NCBI RefSeq assembly: GCF_014639255.1
Contig: NZ_BMFV01000021.1
Span: 16,763 to 80,762 of the forward strand
Direction of reading: 5' to 3'
DNA: 64,000 bases
From: Pullulanibacillus pueri
Lineage (GTDB): Bacteria > Bacillota > Bacilli > Bacillales > Sporolactobacillaceae
Position 1 is the stretch's first letter. Each line of letters begins with the position of its first letter. The position numbers and the translations under genes were made by a program. The notes under the pieces are model-generated. The model was not told where the DNA came from. It searched no databases and worked only from the letters and a program-made list of their open reading frames with translations. This document shows positions 52,046-61,441 of the stretch, piece after piece.

Positions 52046-53920
52046 ATGGAGAAAGCCTTATTAAGTGAGACGATGTTTCGCGCTCTGCCCTTAGGAAGCG
52101 TGAAGCCGGCGGGCTGGTTACTCAATCAATTGCACATCCAGGCGGAAGGATTAACCGGGCATCTGCATGAGCACTGGAAGGATGTTGGACCTGATAATGG
52201 TTGGTTAGGAGGTGAAGGTGACAGTTGGGAAAGAGGTCCCTATTATTTAGATGGGTTGCTGCCACTCGCTTATTTATTGGAGGATGACCATTTAATAGCT
52301 AAAGTTCAACCGTGGATAGAATGGACATTGCAAAGTCAAAAAAAAGATGGGTCATTCGGTCCCAGTCACCTTAAGACTGTTAATACTGAGGTAGAGGACC
52401 AGGATTGGTGGCAGGATTTCATCATGCTCAAGGTGTTGACACAGTACGAAGAAGTTACCCATGATGAACGCGTGATCCCTTTCATGCTTAAGTATTGTCA
52501 TTACTTAAAAGCGGCTTTACTTAAGTATCCCTTGAAAGAATGGGCAATGGCCCGTGGAGCTGACCTTCTTTTATCGATCCAGTGGCTATATGAGAGAACT
52601 GGAGAGGACTCATTAATAGAGCTTGCTGAGCAAGTGCGTGAACAAACAATGGACTGGAGTACCCTTTTTGATCATTTCCCTTTTTGGCGGAAACAGAAGG
52701 AATGGGATCATCGCATTCACGTGGTTAATGTTGCTATGGGCATTAAAGCCCCTGCTGTGTTTTATCGACAGACTCAGAATGATTGGGAAAAGGAAAGTGT
52801 TTATAAAGGCATTAAAAGTTTGATGACATACCATGGTCAAGCCCATGGCATGTTTTCTGGGGATGAATGGTTATCGGGAACACATCCCAGCCAAGGTGTT
52901 GAATTATGTGCTGTAGTGGAGTACATGTTTAGTATGGAAAATTTAGTCCGCATATTAGGAGATGGAAAGTTTGCAGATATTCTTGAAAAGGTTGCCTTCA
53001 ATGCCCTACCTGCAACCATCTCTCCAGATTGGGATGCGCATCAGTACGATCAACAGGTTAATCAAATTATCTGTAACGCAGCACGCCGCCCGTGGATTAA
53101 TGCCCCAGATTCCAATATCTTTGGATTAGAACCCAACTTTGGGTGTTGTACGTCTAACATGCATCAAGGCTGGCCAAAATTTGTCGCCAGTTTATGGATG
53201 GCCACTCAGGATAAGGGGCTAGCTGCAATTTCCTATGCTCCATGTCAAGTCGTAACAACAGTTGCGGAGGAAGTTGAGGCACAATTGGATGTGAAAACAG
53301 ACTATCCGTTTCGTGAGCAAGTCTCAATAAAGCTGACCTTATCAGAGAATACGGAGTTTCCGATGTATTTAAGAGTTCCAGAGTGGTGTGAAGCACTTGA
53401 AATAAAGATCAATGAAGAACGCCAACAAGTTGAGACGATGAACCAAGGCTTTGCCATTGTGAAGCGCCTGTGGCATGATGGAGACTGCATTGAAGTGACT
53501 TTGCCGATGCAAGTTCAATTTGAAGAGCGCAATAACTTGGCGGTGAGTGTTACAAGAGGACCGCTTGTCTATGCATTACCTCTAGGTGAACAATGGGTTC
53601 GTGTCCAAGAGCGAGAGCGATTCCATGACTGGGAGATCTACCCTAAAAAGGCTTGGCACTATGCGCTTTTGACACAAGCCGAACCCCAATCCAGGTTTAC
53701 AAAAGATAAGGTTGAACGTCAACCGTTTGCATTAGACAATGCCCCAATCAAACTCATAGTGAAGGGGCGTCTCATTTCAAATTGGATAATGGAAAATAAC
53801 TCAGCAGGAGATCCTCCGCTTAATCCTATCCCTTATCCTCATGCACCGATCGAAACATTGGAACTCATTCCTTATGGAGCGGCGCGTCTCAGGATCGCAG
53901 AGTTTCCGGCATTATACTAA
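52046..53920 (+). CDS. Glycoside hydrolase family 127-like (beta-L-arabinofuranosidase fold)
   Basis: This 624-residue (alpha/alpha)6-barrel enzyme of the former DUF1680 group has no signal peptide. The unusual zinc-thiolate active site of GH127 is recognisable: E286 and C288 in VELCAVVEY, and C367-C368 in FGCCTSNMHQGWPKF. These match Glu338, Cys340, Cys417 and Cys418 of Bifidobacterium HypBA1 in pattern and spacing, where Cys417 is the nucleophile. HypBA1 removes beta-1,2-linked L-arabinofuranose. The downstream beta-sandwich (PMYLRVPEWCEALEIKINEE) is also present. AAGGAGG sets the start. It is the last gene of the operon. Confidence 0.87.
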   Translation: MEKALLSETMFRALPLGSVKPAGWLLNQLHIQAEGLTGHLHEHWKDVGPDNGWLGGEGDSWERGPYYLDGLLPLAYLLEDDHLIAKVQPWIEWTLQSQKKDGSFGPSHLKTVNTEVEDQDWWQDFIMLKVLTQYEEVTHDERVIPFMLKYCHYLKAALLKYPLKEWAMARGADLLLSIQWLYERTGEDSLIELAEQVREQTMDWSTLFDHFPFWRKQKEWDHRIHVVNVAMGIKAPAVFYRQTQNDWEKESVYKGIKSLMTYHGQAHGMFSGDEWLSGTHPSQGVELCAVVEYMFSMENLVRILGDGKFADILEKVAFNALPATISPDWDAHQYDQQVNQIICNAARRPWINAPDSNIFGLEPNFGCCTSNMHQGWPKFVASLWMATQDKGLAAISYAPCQVVTTVAEEVEAQLDVKTDYPFREQVSIKLTLSENTEFPMYLRVPEWCEALEIKINEERQQVETMNQGFAIVKRLWHDGDCIEVTLPMQVQFEERNNLAVSVTRGPLVYALPLGEQWVRVQERERFHDWEIYPKKAWHYALLTQAEPQSRFTKDKVERQPFALDNAPIKLIVKGRLISNWIMENNSAGDPPLNPIPYPHAPIETLELIPYGAARLRIAEFPALY

Positions 53921-54071
53921 TCCACCTATTCAGCGGCCAAGGGCTTTTGTTTTCTAGATAGAGTTCTTGGCTTATTTTAGTTTAAAAAGGAGTCGGAAGT
54001 GATCGAGGTGAATATGGAAGGTCAGTAACAGCGACTCTTTAAGTGAAATAAAAATGATAAGATCCTTTCCA

Positions 54072-54099
54072 TTGACAGCGGTAATTGAAAGCGTTAACT
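54072..54099 (+). promoter_or_regulatory. Candidate promoter with overlapping cre site for the alpha-galactosidase gene
   Basis: TTGACA lies at 54072-54077 and a cre-like TGAAAGCGTTAACT (13 of 14 positions) at 54086-54099. The -10 is unclear (TAACTT at spacer 17). Overlap of the two would give direct catabolite repression. A weak GCCAAG/CTTGGC hairpin at 53936-53981 lies further upstream, after the GH127 gene. Confidence 0.5.
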
Positions 54100-54189
54100 T
54101 AATAGTTAATTAATTTAATTAAAATATATTTTTCTCTATACTAGGGCGAAAACTTGCATAGAGAGTCAATGTTTGAATGGAGGAATCAT

Positions 54190-56403
54190 ATGCCAATATA
54201 TTTCAATGAAGTGACGAAAGAGTTTCATCTACAAAATGAGTCGACTAGTTATATTTTTAAGGTCTTACAAAATGGACAGTTGGGGTCTCTCTACTATGGG
54301 AAAGCGATCCAACACCAAGAGGCCTTTCCACATTTTTATTATCAACGCGAGATGCCAAGTTCCACCTTCCTTGATGACGATCCGACATTTTCGTTAGATA
54401 TGATCAAACAAGAGTATCCTTCTTATGGCACGACTGATTTTAGGGAGCCAGCGATTCAAATCACACAAGAAAATGGCAGTAGAATTTCAGATTTTAAATA
54501 TAAGACCCATAGAATTGTTAAAGGGAAACCCAAGCTTAAAGGATTACCTGCTTCTTATGCTGAGAATGAAGAAGAGGTAACAACACTTATTGTCACCTTA
54601 TATGATGAAGTGATTCAAGCTGAATGTGAACTTTATTATTCAATCTATGAAACTTATAATGTCTTGACCCGCAGCACTCAAATCATCAATAAGGGTGAGC
54701 AGGCCTTAACCATCAACAGGCTGTTGAGCACAAGTATAGACTTCCCAGATTCTGATTATGAATGTCTACAATTATCAGGGACTTGGGCACGCGAAAGGCA
54801 TATTAAAACAAGAAAATTACAACCCGGAATTCAAAGTATTTCAAGTACAAGAGGCACAAGTAGTGCCCAACAAAACCCATTTATTGCGCTTAAGAGAGAA
54901 GCCACGACTGAAAACCAAGGCGAAGTGTATGGATTTAATCTTGTCTATAGTGGCAACTTTTTAGCCCAAGTTGAAGTCGACCCCTTTGATGTGGCAAGAG
55001 TTATGATAGGGATTAATCCCTTTGATTTTAGTTGGCGATTGGAGCAAGGGGAATCTTTTCAAACCCCTGAAGCCGTTTGCGTTTATTCTGATCAAGGACT
55101 AAATAAAATGAGTCAAATCTATCATCAGTTTTATAGAGAACGCATGGCCCGTGGTAAATGGCGGGATCGTGAAAGACCGGTGCTTATTAACAACTGGGAA
55201 GCAACTTATTTTGATTTTAATGAAGAGAAGCTATTAGAGATTGCTAGAACGTCGAAGAACCTTGGTGTCGAATTGTTTGTCTTGGATGATGGTTGGTTTG
55301 GCAGGCGAGACAATGATCGCTCTTCATTAGGAGATTGGTTTGTAGACACCCGTAAGTTACCGAATGGGATTAAAGGATTGGCAAATAAGATTAAGGCTTT
55401 GGGGCTTGACTTTGGCCTATGGTTTGAGCCCGAAATGGTTTCAAAGGTGAGTGAACTTTACGAGCAACACCCTGACTGGATCATCCATGTTCCTGATCGT
55501 ACACCCTCACAAGGGAGACACCAATATGTTCTCGATTTCTCGAGGAAAGAGGTTGTGGATTACATCTTTGAAAAGATGTGTGCCATCATTGATGATGCCT
55601 CCATCTCTTATATCAAATGGGATATGAATCGAAACATGACTGAAATTGGCTCTTTTAATTTAACGGCCGATCGCCAGCAAGAGGTCGCTCATCGTTACAT
55701 TTTAGGGGTTTATGATTTATATGAGAGATTGACGACAAAATACCCAGAGATTCTTTTTGAATCGTGTGCTAGTGGAGGGGCTCGTTTTGATCCAGGAATG
55801 CTGTATTATGCGCCGCAGGCTTGGACGAGTGATGATACGGATGCGATTGAGCGCCTTAAAATTCAGTATGGCACGTCGATGGTCTATCCGATCAGTTCGA
55901 TAGGGGCCCATGTTTCAGCAGTACCGAACCATCAAGTAGGTCGATTGACGAGTTTAGAGACACGAGCAAATGTGGCTTATTTTGGGGCCTTTGGGTATGA
56001 GCTAAATGTCAATGACATGACAAAGGATGAACAAGCACTCGTTCAGGACCAAATTGAATTTTTTAAGAAGCACCGCCGCCTATTTCAGTATGGAACGTTT
56101 TATCGATTAATCAGTCCTTTTGAAAGTGAAGGTGTGACCAGTTGGATGGTAGTATCAGCGGATCAGGATCAAGCAATATTCGGTTATTATCAGGCCCTAG
56201 CCCAGCCTAATGTGCGTCTTCCTAAAGTTAAGTTATTAGGACTAGACCCTACCAAAAAGTATCAATTAGAAGGTCATGAAGAGAGCTATCATGGAGATGA
56301 ACTCATGCACTTTGGTTTGCATATGGAGCAACAACCGACACGAACCTCAGGAGATCACGGCGATTATCAGTCGAAGCTCTATGTTTTTAGGGCTTTAGGA
56401 TAA
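54190..56403 (+). CDS. Alpha-galactosidase, glycoside hydrolase family 36
   Basis: This cytoplasmic retaining enzyme removes terminal alpha-1,6-galactose from raffinose-type sugars and galactomannan fragments. Domains run: N-terminal beta-supersandwich (1 to about 325), TIM barrel with LFVLDDGWFGRRDNDRSSLG and WFEPEMVS, nucleophile D478 in KWDMNRN, acid/base D548 in WTSDDTDAIER, then a C-terminal beta-domain. Those two positions agree with what I recall for Geobacillus AgaA, supporting the chosen start. GGAGG (54179-54183) six bases before ATG 54190 decides against TTG 54154. No signal peptide. It stands with a beta-mannosidase and transporters, pointing to galactomannan oligosaccharides. Confidence 0.95.
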   Translation: MPIYFNEVTKEFHLQNESTSYIFKVLQNGQLGSLYYGKAIQHQEAFPHFYYQREMPSSTFLDDDPTFSLDMIKQEYPSYGTTDFREPAIQITQENGSRISDFKYKTHRIVKGKPKLKGLPASYAENEEEVTTLIVTLYDEVIQAECELYYSIYETYNVLTRSTQIINKGEQALTINRLLSTSIDFPDSDYECLQLSGTWARERHIKTRKLQPGIQSISSTRGTSSAQQNPFIALKREATTENQGEVYGFNLVYSGNFLAQVEVDPFDVARVMIGINPFDFSWRLEQGESFQTPEAVCVYSDQGLNKMSQIYHQFYRERMARGKWRDRERPVLINNWEATYFDFNEEKLLEIARTSKNLGVELFVLDDGWFGRRDNDRSSLGDWFVDTRKLPNGIKGLANKIKALGLDFGLWFEPEMVSKVSELYEQHPDWIIHVPDRTPSQGRHQYVLDFSRKEVVDYIFEKMCAIIDDASISYIKWDMNRNMTEIGSFNLTADRQQEVAHRYILGVYDLYERLTTKYPEILFESCASGGARFDPGMLYYAPQAWTSDDTDAIERLKIQYGTSMVYPISSIGAHVSAVPNHQVGRLTSLETRANVAYFGAFGYELNVNDMTKDEQALVQDQIEFFKKHRRLFQYGTFYRLISPFESEGVTSWMVVSADQDQAIFGYYQALAQPNVRLPKVKLLGLDPTKKYQLEGHEESYHGDELMHFGLHMEQQPTRTSGDHGDYQSKLYVFRALG

Positions 56404-56430
56404 AAGAAAATAAGGTTCTATAGTCGAAGA

Positions 56431-56465
56431 GAGGTACCTTAGGAAAACTAAGGTGCCTCTTGTCG
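56431..56465 (+). terminator. Terminator of the alpha-galactosidase gene
   Basis: GAGGTACCTTAG (56431-56442) pairs with CTAAGGTGCCTC (56448-56459) with one mismatch around GAAAA, followed by a T-rich tail. Confidence 0.78.
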
Positions 56466-56487
56466 TCTTTGCGGGTAAGCATAATTT

Positions 56488-56608
56488 CGCACCTTCCGCT
56501 CCACTGAATTGCTGTCGATGCTTTTTGTTAATTTTAGCCTTGATATGAGTTCCTTTTGTAAGTTGAGACTCACTTCTTTTGTTAGTGGGGGGTCTCTTTT
56601 GTTAGTCA
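56488..56608 (+). repeat. Dispersed repeat module shared with 61120-61215
   Basis: CGCACCTTCCGCTCCACTGAATTGCTGTCGATGCTTTT-like sequence, then a TGTTAATT segment and two TCTTTTGTTAGT boxes near 56575-56606, recur in the same order at 61120-61215. The boxes are the reverse complement of the repeat core at 2221-2239. The rest of the spacer to 56939 holds only a possible operator. Confidence 0.65.
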
Positions 56609-56815
56609 TATCCTTCTTTTATGCGAGTAGTTTAAGTCGAAAATCCATCTACACGTTCCATCGCAATCTCTATTAATGATGTGGAATTGAGCCAAGCAAA
56701 AGTCGCAGGTCATCAGTGGGCTTTCTTCGGCGTACGTAATCGGGGACTTCAAAAAATAAAAAAGACAAGGTTTTAGTCTTGACAGATGAACCCTATTTAC
56801 TTGAAAATAAAGAAT

Positions 56816-56829
56816 TGATACCGTTTACC
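56816..56829 (+). promoter_or_regulatory. LacI/CcpA-type operator-like site before the beta-mannosidase gene
   Basis: TGATACCGTTTACC matches 12 of 14 positions of TGWAANCGNTNWCA and lies 111 bases upstream of the start codon. Confidence 0.4.
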
Positions 56830-56939
56830 TATTGAGGTAGATTTTTAAATTGAAATTGTTTAAGTTTTATAACATTGAGTATGAAAATTAATGAGGTAAG
56901 CCGTGTATAGAGCGCCTTAATTTAGGGAGAGTCGATTAA

Positions 56940-59483
56940 GTGGTAGAAGTGAAACAGCATGTATTAAATGAGTGGCAATTTAAAGCATCCAATACCTTAG
57001 AATGGTTGCCTGCAAAGGTTCCAGGTTGTGTACATACTGATTTATTGGAAAATAAAAAAATTCCTGATCCCTTTTATGGAAAGAATGAACGAGATTTACA
57101 ATGGATTGATAAGCAAGATTGGGAATACGAAACAACGTTTGCAGTTTCTGAAGATGTATTAAATAGAGAGCATGTCCATCTTGTCTTTGAAGGCCTGGAT
57201 ACTTATGCGGACGTCTTCTTAAATGGGGAAAAATTATTTTTTGCGGATAATATGTTTCGGACTTGGAAGGCTGATGTTAAGTCCCTTTTGCGGAAGGAAA
57301 AGAACACTTTAAAAGTTTACTTTCATTCTCCCATTAACAAAGGTCTCGTAAAACTCGCACAACAGGGTTATGATCTGCCCGCAGGTAATGATGTCTCCGA
57401 AATAGGAGAAATTGGGGATAAAAGGGTGAGTGTGTTTACTCGTAAGGCGCCTTATCATTTTGGCTGGGATTGGGGTCCAAGATTTGTAACAAGTGGTATA
57501 TGGAAGGATGTCTATTTGGAGGGCTGGGATCATAGCCGGATTACTGACCTTTATATAAAGCAGAATGAGATCAATGCATCATTGGCGAAAGTGACTGCAG
57601 TTATTGAAATAGAGTGCAGTGCTGATTTTGTTGGGAAGGTCAATGTTTCTACTGAAGGTCTTAGTTTAGAAAAGGAAGTCTCTTTGGATAAGGGGACGCA
57701 TGTGATTGAGCTGGATGGAGAAATAGCTCAACCGAAGCTCTGGTGGAGCAACGGCTTAGGGGAACCTCATCTTTATGATTTCACAGCATCTTTAAGCGAT
57801 AAAGACCAAGAATATTCTTCGAAGACCGTAAAAACAGGGTTGCGTTCATTACGTTTGGTCACTGAGAAGGATAAAGATGGCTCCTCTTTTTATTTCGAAT
57901 TGAATGGTGTGCCGGTATTTGCTAAAGGGGCTAACCACATCCCTAATGATAGTTTTCTAACGTCCATTGATGATGAACGTTACAGATATGAAATACAAAG
58001 TGCTGCAGCTTCTAACATGAACATGCTTCGTGTTTGGGGCGGTGGTATTTATGAATACGATGTTTTCTATGAGCTTTGTGATGCTTATGGCATTCTTGTC
58101 TGGCAGGATTTCATGTTTGCTTGTAGCATGTACCCTGGAGATCAGGCCTTTTTAGAAAATGTTAAAATTGAAGCTGAAGAGAATATTAGACGGTTAAGAA
58201 ATCATCCGTCCATTGCCCTGTGGTGTGGGAATAATGAGATGGATACGGCTTGGTCTCATTATGACGAAAATGCGGGCTGGGGCTGGAAAGAACAGTATGA
58301 GCCTGAATTACGAGAAAAAATATGGAAGGATTATGAGGCTGTATTCCATGAAATTTTACCTCAGGCGATTGAAAAGCATACACCTGGGACAGCCTATTGG
58401 CCATCTTCACCAATGCAAGCTTTAACAGGGGATATTCACCAGCATGCGACCAATGATTCACCACACGGGGATATTCATTATTGGGGTGTTTGGCACAATG
58501 TTGAGCCTTTTGAAAATTATAATGTAAAAATCGGAAGGTTCATGAGTGAATATGGCTTCCAATCATTCCCTGAAGAAAAAACAGTGCGGACCTATGCTGA
58601 AGAAGAGGATATGGCACTCGAATCCGAAGTGATGCTTCAACACCAAAGGAGTGGTGCTGGGAACCGGCTGATTAAAGAATACATGGAACAATACTTTAAT
58701 GAGGCCAAGGATTTTCCCTCCTTCTTGTACATGAGTCAAGTTCAACAAGCTGAAGCGATTAAAATGGCTATTGAGGCCCACCGTCGTAAAATGCCTTTCA
58801 CTATGGGAAGTTTATATTGGCAAATGAATGACTGCTGGCCCGTCGCTTCATGGTCAAGTATGGATTACTACGGCAGATGGAAGGCGCTACAATATTATGC
58901 TAAACGCAGCTTTCAGGACGTTATAGTTTCTATAGATGGTCGTGATCATCAAGTGAAAATTTATACCGTATCCGATAAGCTTGACGCTATTAAGGGCACA
59001 CTTTCCATTAAACTTCTTAATTTTAAAGGAGATACGCTCAATGAGTGGCATGAAGAAATAACGGTGGCAAGCAATACATCACAAGTGGTATGGGAGAAGA
59101 CCGAAGAACAAGTCTTAGGGAATCATTCCCCTCAAGAAACTTTTCTCTCTATAGAACTTCAAAGCGAGGATGAAATGCTTGATAATAAAGAACATTATTT
59201 TGTTCCATTAAAGGCCTTAAATCTTCCGACGCCAACGCTCTCCGTAACTGAAGTTGAAGGGAGTCAGGGTACTCAATTTACCATTGAAACGGATGTTCTT
59301 GCGAAACAAGTTTGGCTTTCTGCCGAGGAAGACGGTGTATTTACAGATAATTTCTTTGATCTTATTCCCGGAAAACCAATAACCATCGAATTCACAAAAC
59401 AAGTAGCTGGAGAAAGACTGTTTGTTGCAGCAAAGCCGGGTAAAGTGGCGGTTCAATCCATGAAAGATTTTATTAAAGAATAG
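56940..59483 (+). CDS. Beta-mannosidase, glycoside hydrolase family 2
   Basis: This cytoplasmic 847-residue GH2 enzyme cleaves beta-mannosides from non-reducing ends. The opening NEWQFKAS, then WLPAKVPGCVHTDLLENKKIPDPFYGKNERDLQWIDKQDWEYE, is specific for beta-mannosidases. Catalytic residues are acid/base E433 in WCGNNEMD and nucleophile E537 in MSEYGFQSFP; RKAPYHFGWDWGPRF lies in the sugar-binding region. The start is GTG 56940 about ten bases after GGGAG; a second in-frame GTG at 56949 is possible. Together with GH36 and an MFS/ABC uptake system, this makes a galactomannan or mannooligosaccharide module. Confidence 0.94.
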   Translation: MVEVKQHVLNEWQFKASNTLEWLPAKVPGCVHTDLLENKKIPDPFYGKNERDLQWIDKQDWEYETTFAVSEDVLNREHVHLVFEGLDTYADVFLNGEKLFFADNMFRTWKADVKSLLRKEKNTLKVYFHSPINKGLVKLAQQGYDLPAGNDVSEIGEIGDKRVSVFTRKAPYHFGWDWGPRFVTSGIWKDVYLEGWDHSRITDLYIKQNEINASLAKVTAVIEIECSADFVGKVNVSTEGLSLEKEVSLDKGTHVIELDGEIAQPKLWWSNGLGEPHLYDFTASLSDKDQEYSSKTVKTGLRSLRLVTEKDKDGSSFYFELNGVPVFAKGANHIPNDSFLTSIDDERYRYEIQSAAASNMNMLRVWGGGIYEYDVFYELCDAYGILVWQDFMFACSMYPGDQAFLENVKIEAEENIRRLRNHPSIALWCGNNEMDTAWSHYDENAGWGWKEQYEPELREKIWKDYEAVFHEILPQAIEKHTPGTAYWPSSPMQALTGDIHQHATNDSPHGDIHYWGVWHNVEPFENYNVKIGRFMSEYGFQSFPEEKTVRTYAEEEDMALESEVMLQHQRSGAGNRLIKEYMEQYFNEAKDFPSFLYMSQVQQAEAIKMAIEAHRRKMPFTMGSLYWQMNDCWPVASWSSMDYYGRWKALQYYAKRSFQDVIVSIDGRDHQVKIYTVSDKLDAIKGTLSIKLLNFKGDTLNEWHEEITVASNTSQVVWEKTEEQVLGNHSPQETFLSIELQSEDEMLDNKEHYFVPLKALNLPTPTLSVTEVEGSQGTQFTIETDVLAKQVWLSAEEDGVFTDNFFDLIPGKPITIEFTKQVAGERLFVAAKPGKVAVQSMKDFIKE

Positions 59484-59499
59484 GTAATAAGAGAGTCAG

Positions 59500-59529
59500 A
59501 GCCTTCTGTTAATCTATTAACAGGAGGCT
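59500..59529 (+). terminator. Hairpin after the beta-mannosidase gene
   Basis: AGCCTTCTGTTAA (59500-59512) pairs with TTAACAGGAGGCT (59517-59529) with one mismatch. No T run follows, so termination may be partial. Confidence 0.55.
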
Positions 59530-59541
59530 TAGCTATATAAT

Positions 59542-59555
59542 CGCAAACGATTTTA
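59542..59555 (+). promoter_or_regulatory. LacI-type operator-like site before the MFS gene
   Basis: CGCAAACGATTTTA shares AAACGATTT with the operator at 61367-61380 and matches 11 of 14 positions of the LacI/CcpA consensus. It may place the transporter under the regulator at 61442. Confidence 0.4.
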
Positions 59556-59627
59556 TATATTTTGGAGATTTGCTAAAGAGAGAGGCAGATCCTATTTACC
59601 ATAATCTAAAAAATGGGAGCGTTGATT

Positions 59628-60812
59628 GTGCCAACAAATAATACTGTTCTTCCTTTGAGAATGCTTTTGTTTTGTTTTCACTCCGCTAACACGATTATTG
59701 TGAGCTTCTTGCCGATTTATTTAAAATATAAAGGATTGGATGGAGAACAGATTGGTTTGTTGCTTGCAGTGGGTCCTTTTGCTGCTCTAATTTCTCAACC
59801 GATTTGGGGCTACTTAAGTGATAAATATCATTCTGTTAAACGTTCCTTACTCATTTGTTTAATTGGGCTATTAATCAGCAGTTGTTTGTTTTTTAATATG
59901 AACACTTTTGTGACGTTGATTTTATTCGCTGTTGCATTTTATTTTTTTACTTCGCCTATCAGTGGTCTCGGGGATAGTTTATCGCAGAGAAAGTCGGCGG
60001 AACTCAATATTTCTTTTGGGAGCATACGCATGTGGGGGTCGATTGGATTTGCGACTTCTTCCTTATTGATTGGGCAGCTTCTTGGAAAGATAGGGGTTCA
60101 ATATATGCTATTCCCTTATTTGTTTTATGGAAGCTTAGCCTTTATTGTATGCTTTTTTCTTCCCGATGTTAAAGGTGAAGGCACGAGTATACGGATTCGA
60201 GATATTTGGCGGCTATTAAAGAACATCCCTTTCCTTACTTTTTTACTTTTAGTGGTGTTTGTGACCATTACCCATAGGGCTAATGATAGTTTCATCAGTC
60301 TTTACCTCACTGAATTAGGAGGAGGAGAGGGTCTGATTGGATGGGCCTGGTTTGTCGGTGTAGCCAGTGAAGCGACGGTTTTTGCGCTCGGTACATTGTG
60401 GTTCAGACGTTTCCATGAACTCTTTTTTATTAGTGCAGCGGCTTTGCTTTATAGTATCCGCTGGTTTATTTATTCGTTAGTAGGCAGTCCACTTATTATT
60501 GTCGGTTTACAAGTCATGCATGGCATCTGTTTTGGGATCTTCTATCTGGCTTCTTTTAGCTATGTGACAAAGCTTATCCCGAAGGATTTACAATCGACAG
60601 GGCATCTTTTCTTTTTCTCCGTATATTTTGGATTTTCAGGGATTGTTGGTTCGCTGTTCGGTGGAGCCATTATTGATACGCAAGGTGGCGACTTGCTTTA
60701 CTTTTGCTTAGGGTGGATGGCCCTGCTTGGGAGTATAGGCTTATTCATGTATTATCTGATGGTTCGACGTCGCTCGAAACTTCCTATTGAAAGTCCACAC
60801 ACAAGTGCATAG
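59628..60812 (+). CDS. MFS transporter (MFS_1-like / LacY-related sugar permease)
   Basis: This 394-residue protein has twelve predicted membrane helices. The first half shows FHSANTIIVSFLPIYLKYKGLDGEQIGLLLAVGPF and the A-motif-like PIWGYLSDKYHSVKRSLL; the second half has LYLTELGGGEGLIGWAWFVG. This pattern is typical of the PF12832 group, with LacY-like and phenylpropionate-permease-like members. GTG 59628 lies eight bases after GGGAG (59615-59619) and is preferred to ATG 59613, which overlaps that site. Its place next to the beta-mannosidase gene suggests a disaccharide or oligosaccharide proton symporter. Confidence 0.85.
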   Translation: MPTNNTVLPLRMLLFCFHSANTIIVSFLPIYLKYKGLDGEQIGLLLAVGPFAALISQPIWGYLSDKYHSVKRSLLICLIGLLISSCLFFNMNTFVTLILFAVAFYFFTSPISGLGDSLSQRKSAELNISFGSIRMWGSIGFATSSLLIGQLLGKIGVQYMLFPYLFYGSLAFIVCFFLPDVKGEGTSIRIRDIWRLLKNIPFLTFLLLVVFVTITHRANDSFISLYLTELGGGEGLIGWAWFVGVASEATVFALGTLWFRRFHELFFISAAALLYSIRWFIYSLVGSPLIIVGLQVMHGICFGIFYLASFSYVTKLIPKDLQSTGHLFFFSVYFGFSGIVGSLFGGAIIDTQGGDLLYFCLGWMALLGSIGLFMYYLMVRRRSKLPIESPHTSA

Positions 60813-60833
60813 GCTATTCAAACTCTTTTTGAG

Positions 60834-60867
60834 CCTTCTAGACATTTCTAGGGGTCTTATTTTTTTG
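60834..60867 (+). terminator. Terminator of the MFS gene
   Basis: CTTCTAGA pairs with TCTAGGGG (six Watson-Crick and two G-T pairs), followed by TCTTATTTTTTT, about 20 bases after the stop. Confidence 0.65.
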
Positions 60868-61030
60868 GACTAATTTATATGTTGGGTTCTATTACACTAT
60901 TATGGAGGAGAAGTAAATTTGTAGAGTAATGTTAAGGACTAAAAGGTGATGACTCTGAGCTTTAGTATGGATTTCCGCTTTAGGTCGCTTGCTTTCCACA
61001 TGCCCACACGATGTGGGTGGGAGTCGATGG

Positions 61031-61089
61031 CCCCGAAAAGTGCTTTTTACTTTTTTGGGGGATTGATGGGCGAGCTTTGGCGTTGGGGA
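61031..61089 (+). repeat. Single copy of the palindromic repeat with its right flank
   Basis: CCCCGAAAAGTG (61031-61042) and ACTTTTTTGGGG (61049-61060) form the same stem-loop as the tandem units at 34949, followed by GGGCGAGCTTTGGCGTTG, a diverged form of the 35072-35101 flank. Confidence 0.7.
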
Positions 61090-61119
61090 CCACACTTATC
61101 CTGAAGTGTTTCGAATCTC

Positions 61120-61215
61120 GCACCTACGCTCCAATCCACTTGATTTGCTGTCTGTCGATGCTTTTGCTCCCATTCGTGCGTTATTTGTTAATTGTAGCTG
61201 TCTTTTGTTAGTGTG
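61120..61215 (+). repeat. Dispersed repeat module shared with 56488-56608
   Basis: CGCACCTACGCTCCAATCCA, TGCTGTC, GTCGATGCTTTTG, GTTAATTGTAG and TCTTTTGTTAGT occur in the same order as at 56488-56608. Its start also resembles the end of the element at 40084-40480 (CGTTCCAATCCATTGGAT). Confidence 0.65.
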
Positions 61216-61332
61216 ACGCATTTTTTGGAGTCCGCTGCTTCTTTAGTGCAAGCGTAACGGTTTTTGTCAAATTTACCTTTGTTTATACCTTGGATCCTTG
61301 TAAAAATAATAAAAAATAATTTAAATTCGTTC

Positions 61333-61361
61333 TTGCTTTTAAAAGCGCTTTCAATTATAAT
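61333..61361 (+). promoter_or_regulatory. Sigma-A promoter of the second LacI regulator gene
   Basis: TTGCTT (61333-61338), a 17-base spacer and TATAAT (61356-61361) place the start near 61368. Confidence 0.75.
61340..61353. promoter_or_regulatory. Operator inside the promoter spacer
   Basis: TAAAAGCGCTTTCA contains the perfect palindrome AAAGCGCTTT and differs from the ideal cre/LacI site by one base. It lies between the -35 and -10 boxes. Confidence 0.65.
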
Positions 61362-61366
61362 AACTT

Positions 61367-61380
61367 TGAAAACGATTTCA
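61367..61380. promoter_or_regulatory. Operator at the transcription start
   Basis: TGAAAACGATTTCA fits every defined position of TGWAANCGNTNWCA and covers the predicted start. Either the LacI-type protein itself or CcpA could bind. Confidence 0.75.
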
Positions 61381-61441
61381 CTAATGGTTTTTGCGAAACC
61401 CTAACTCACCATGGGAGGTGTTCATCGCAGAGGAGGATTGT

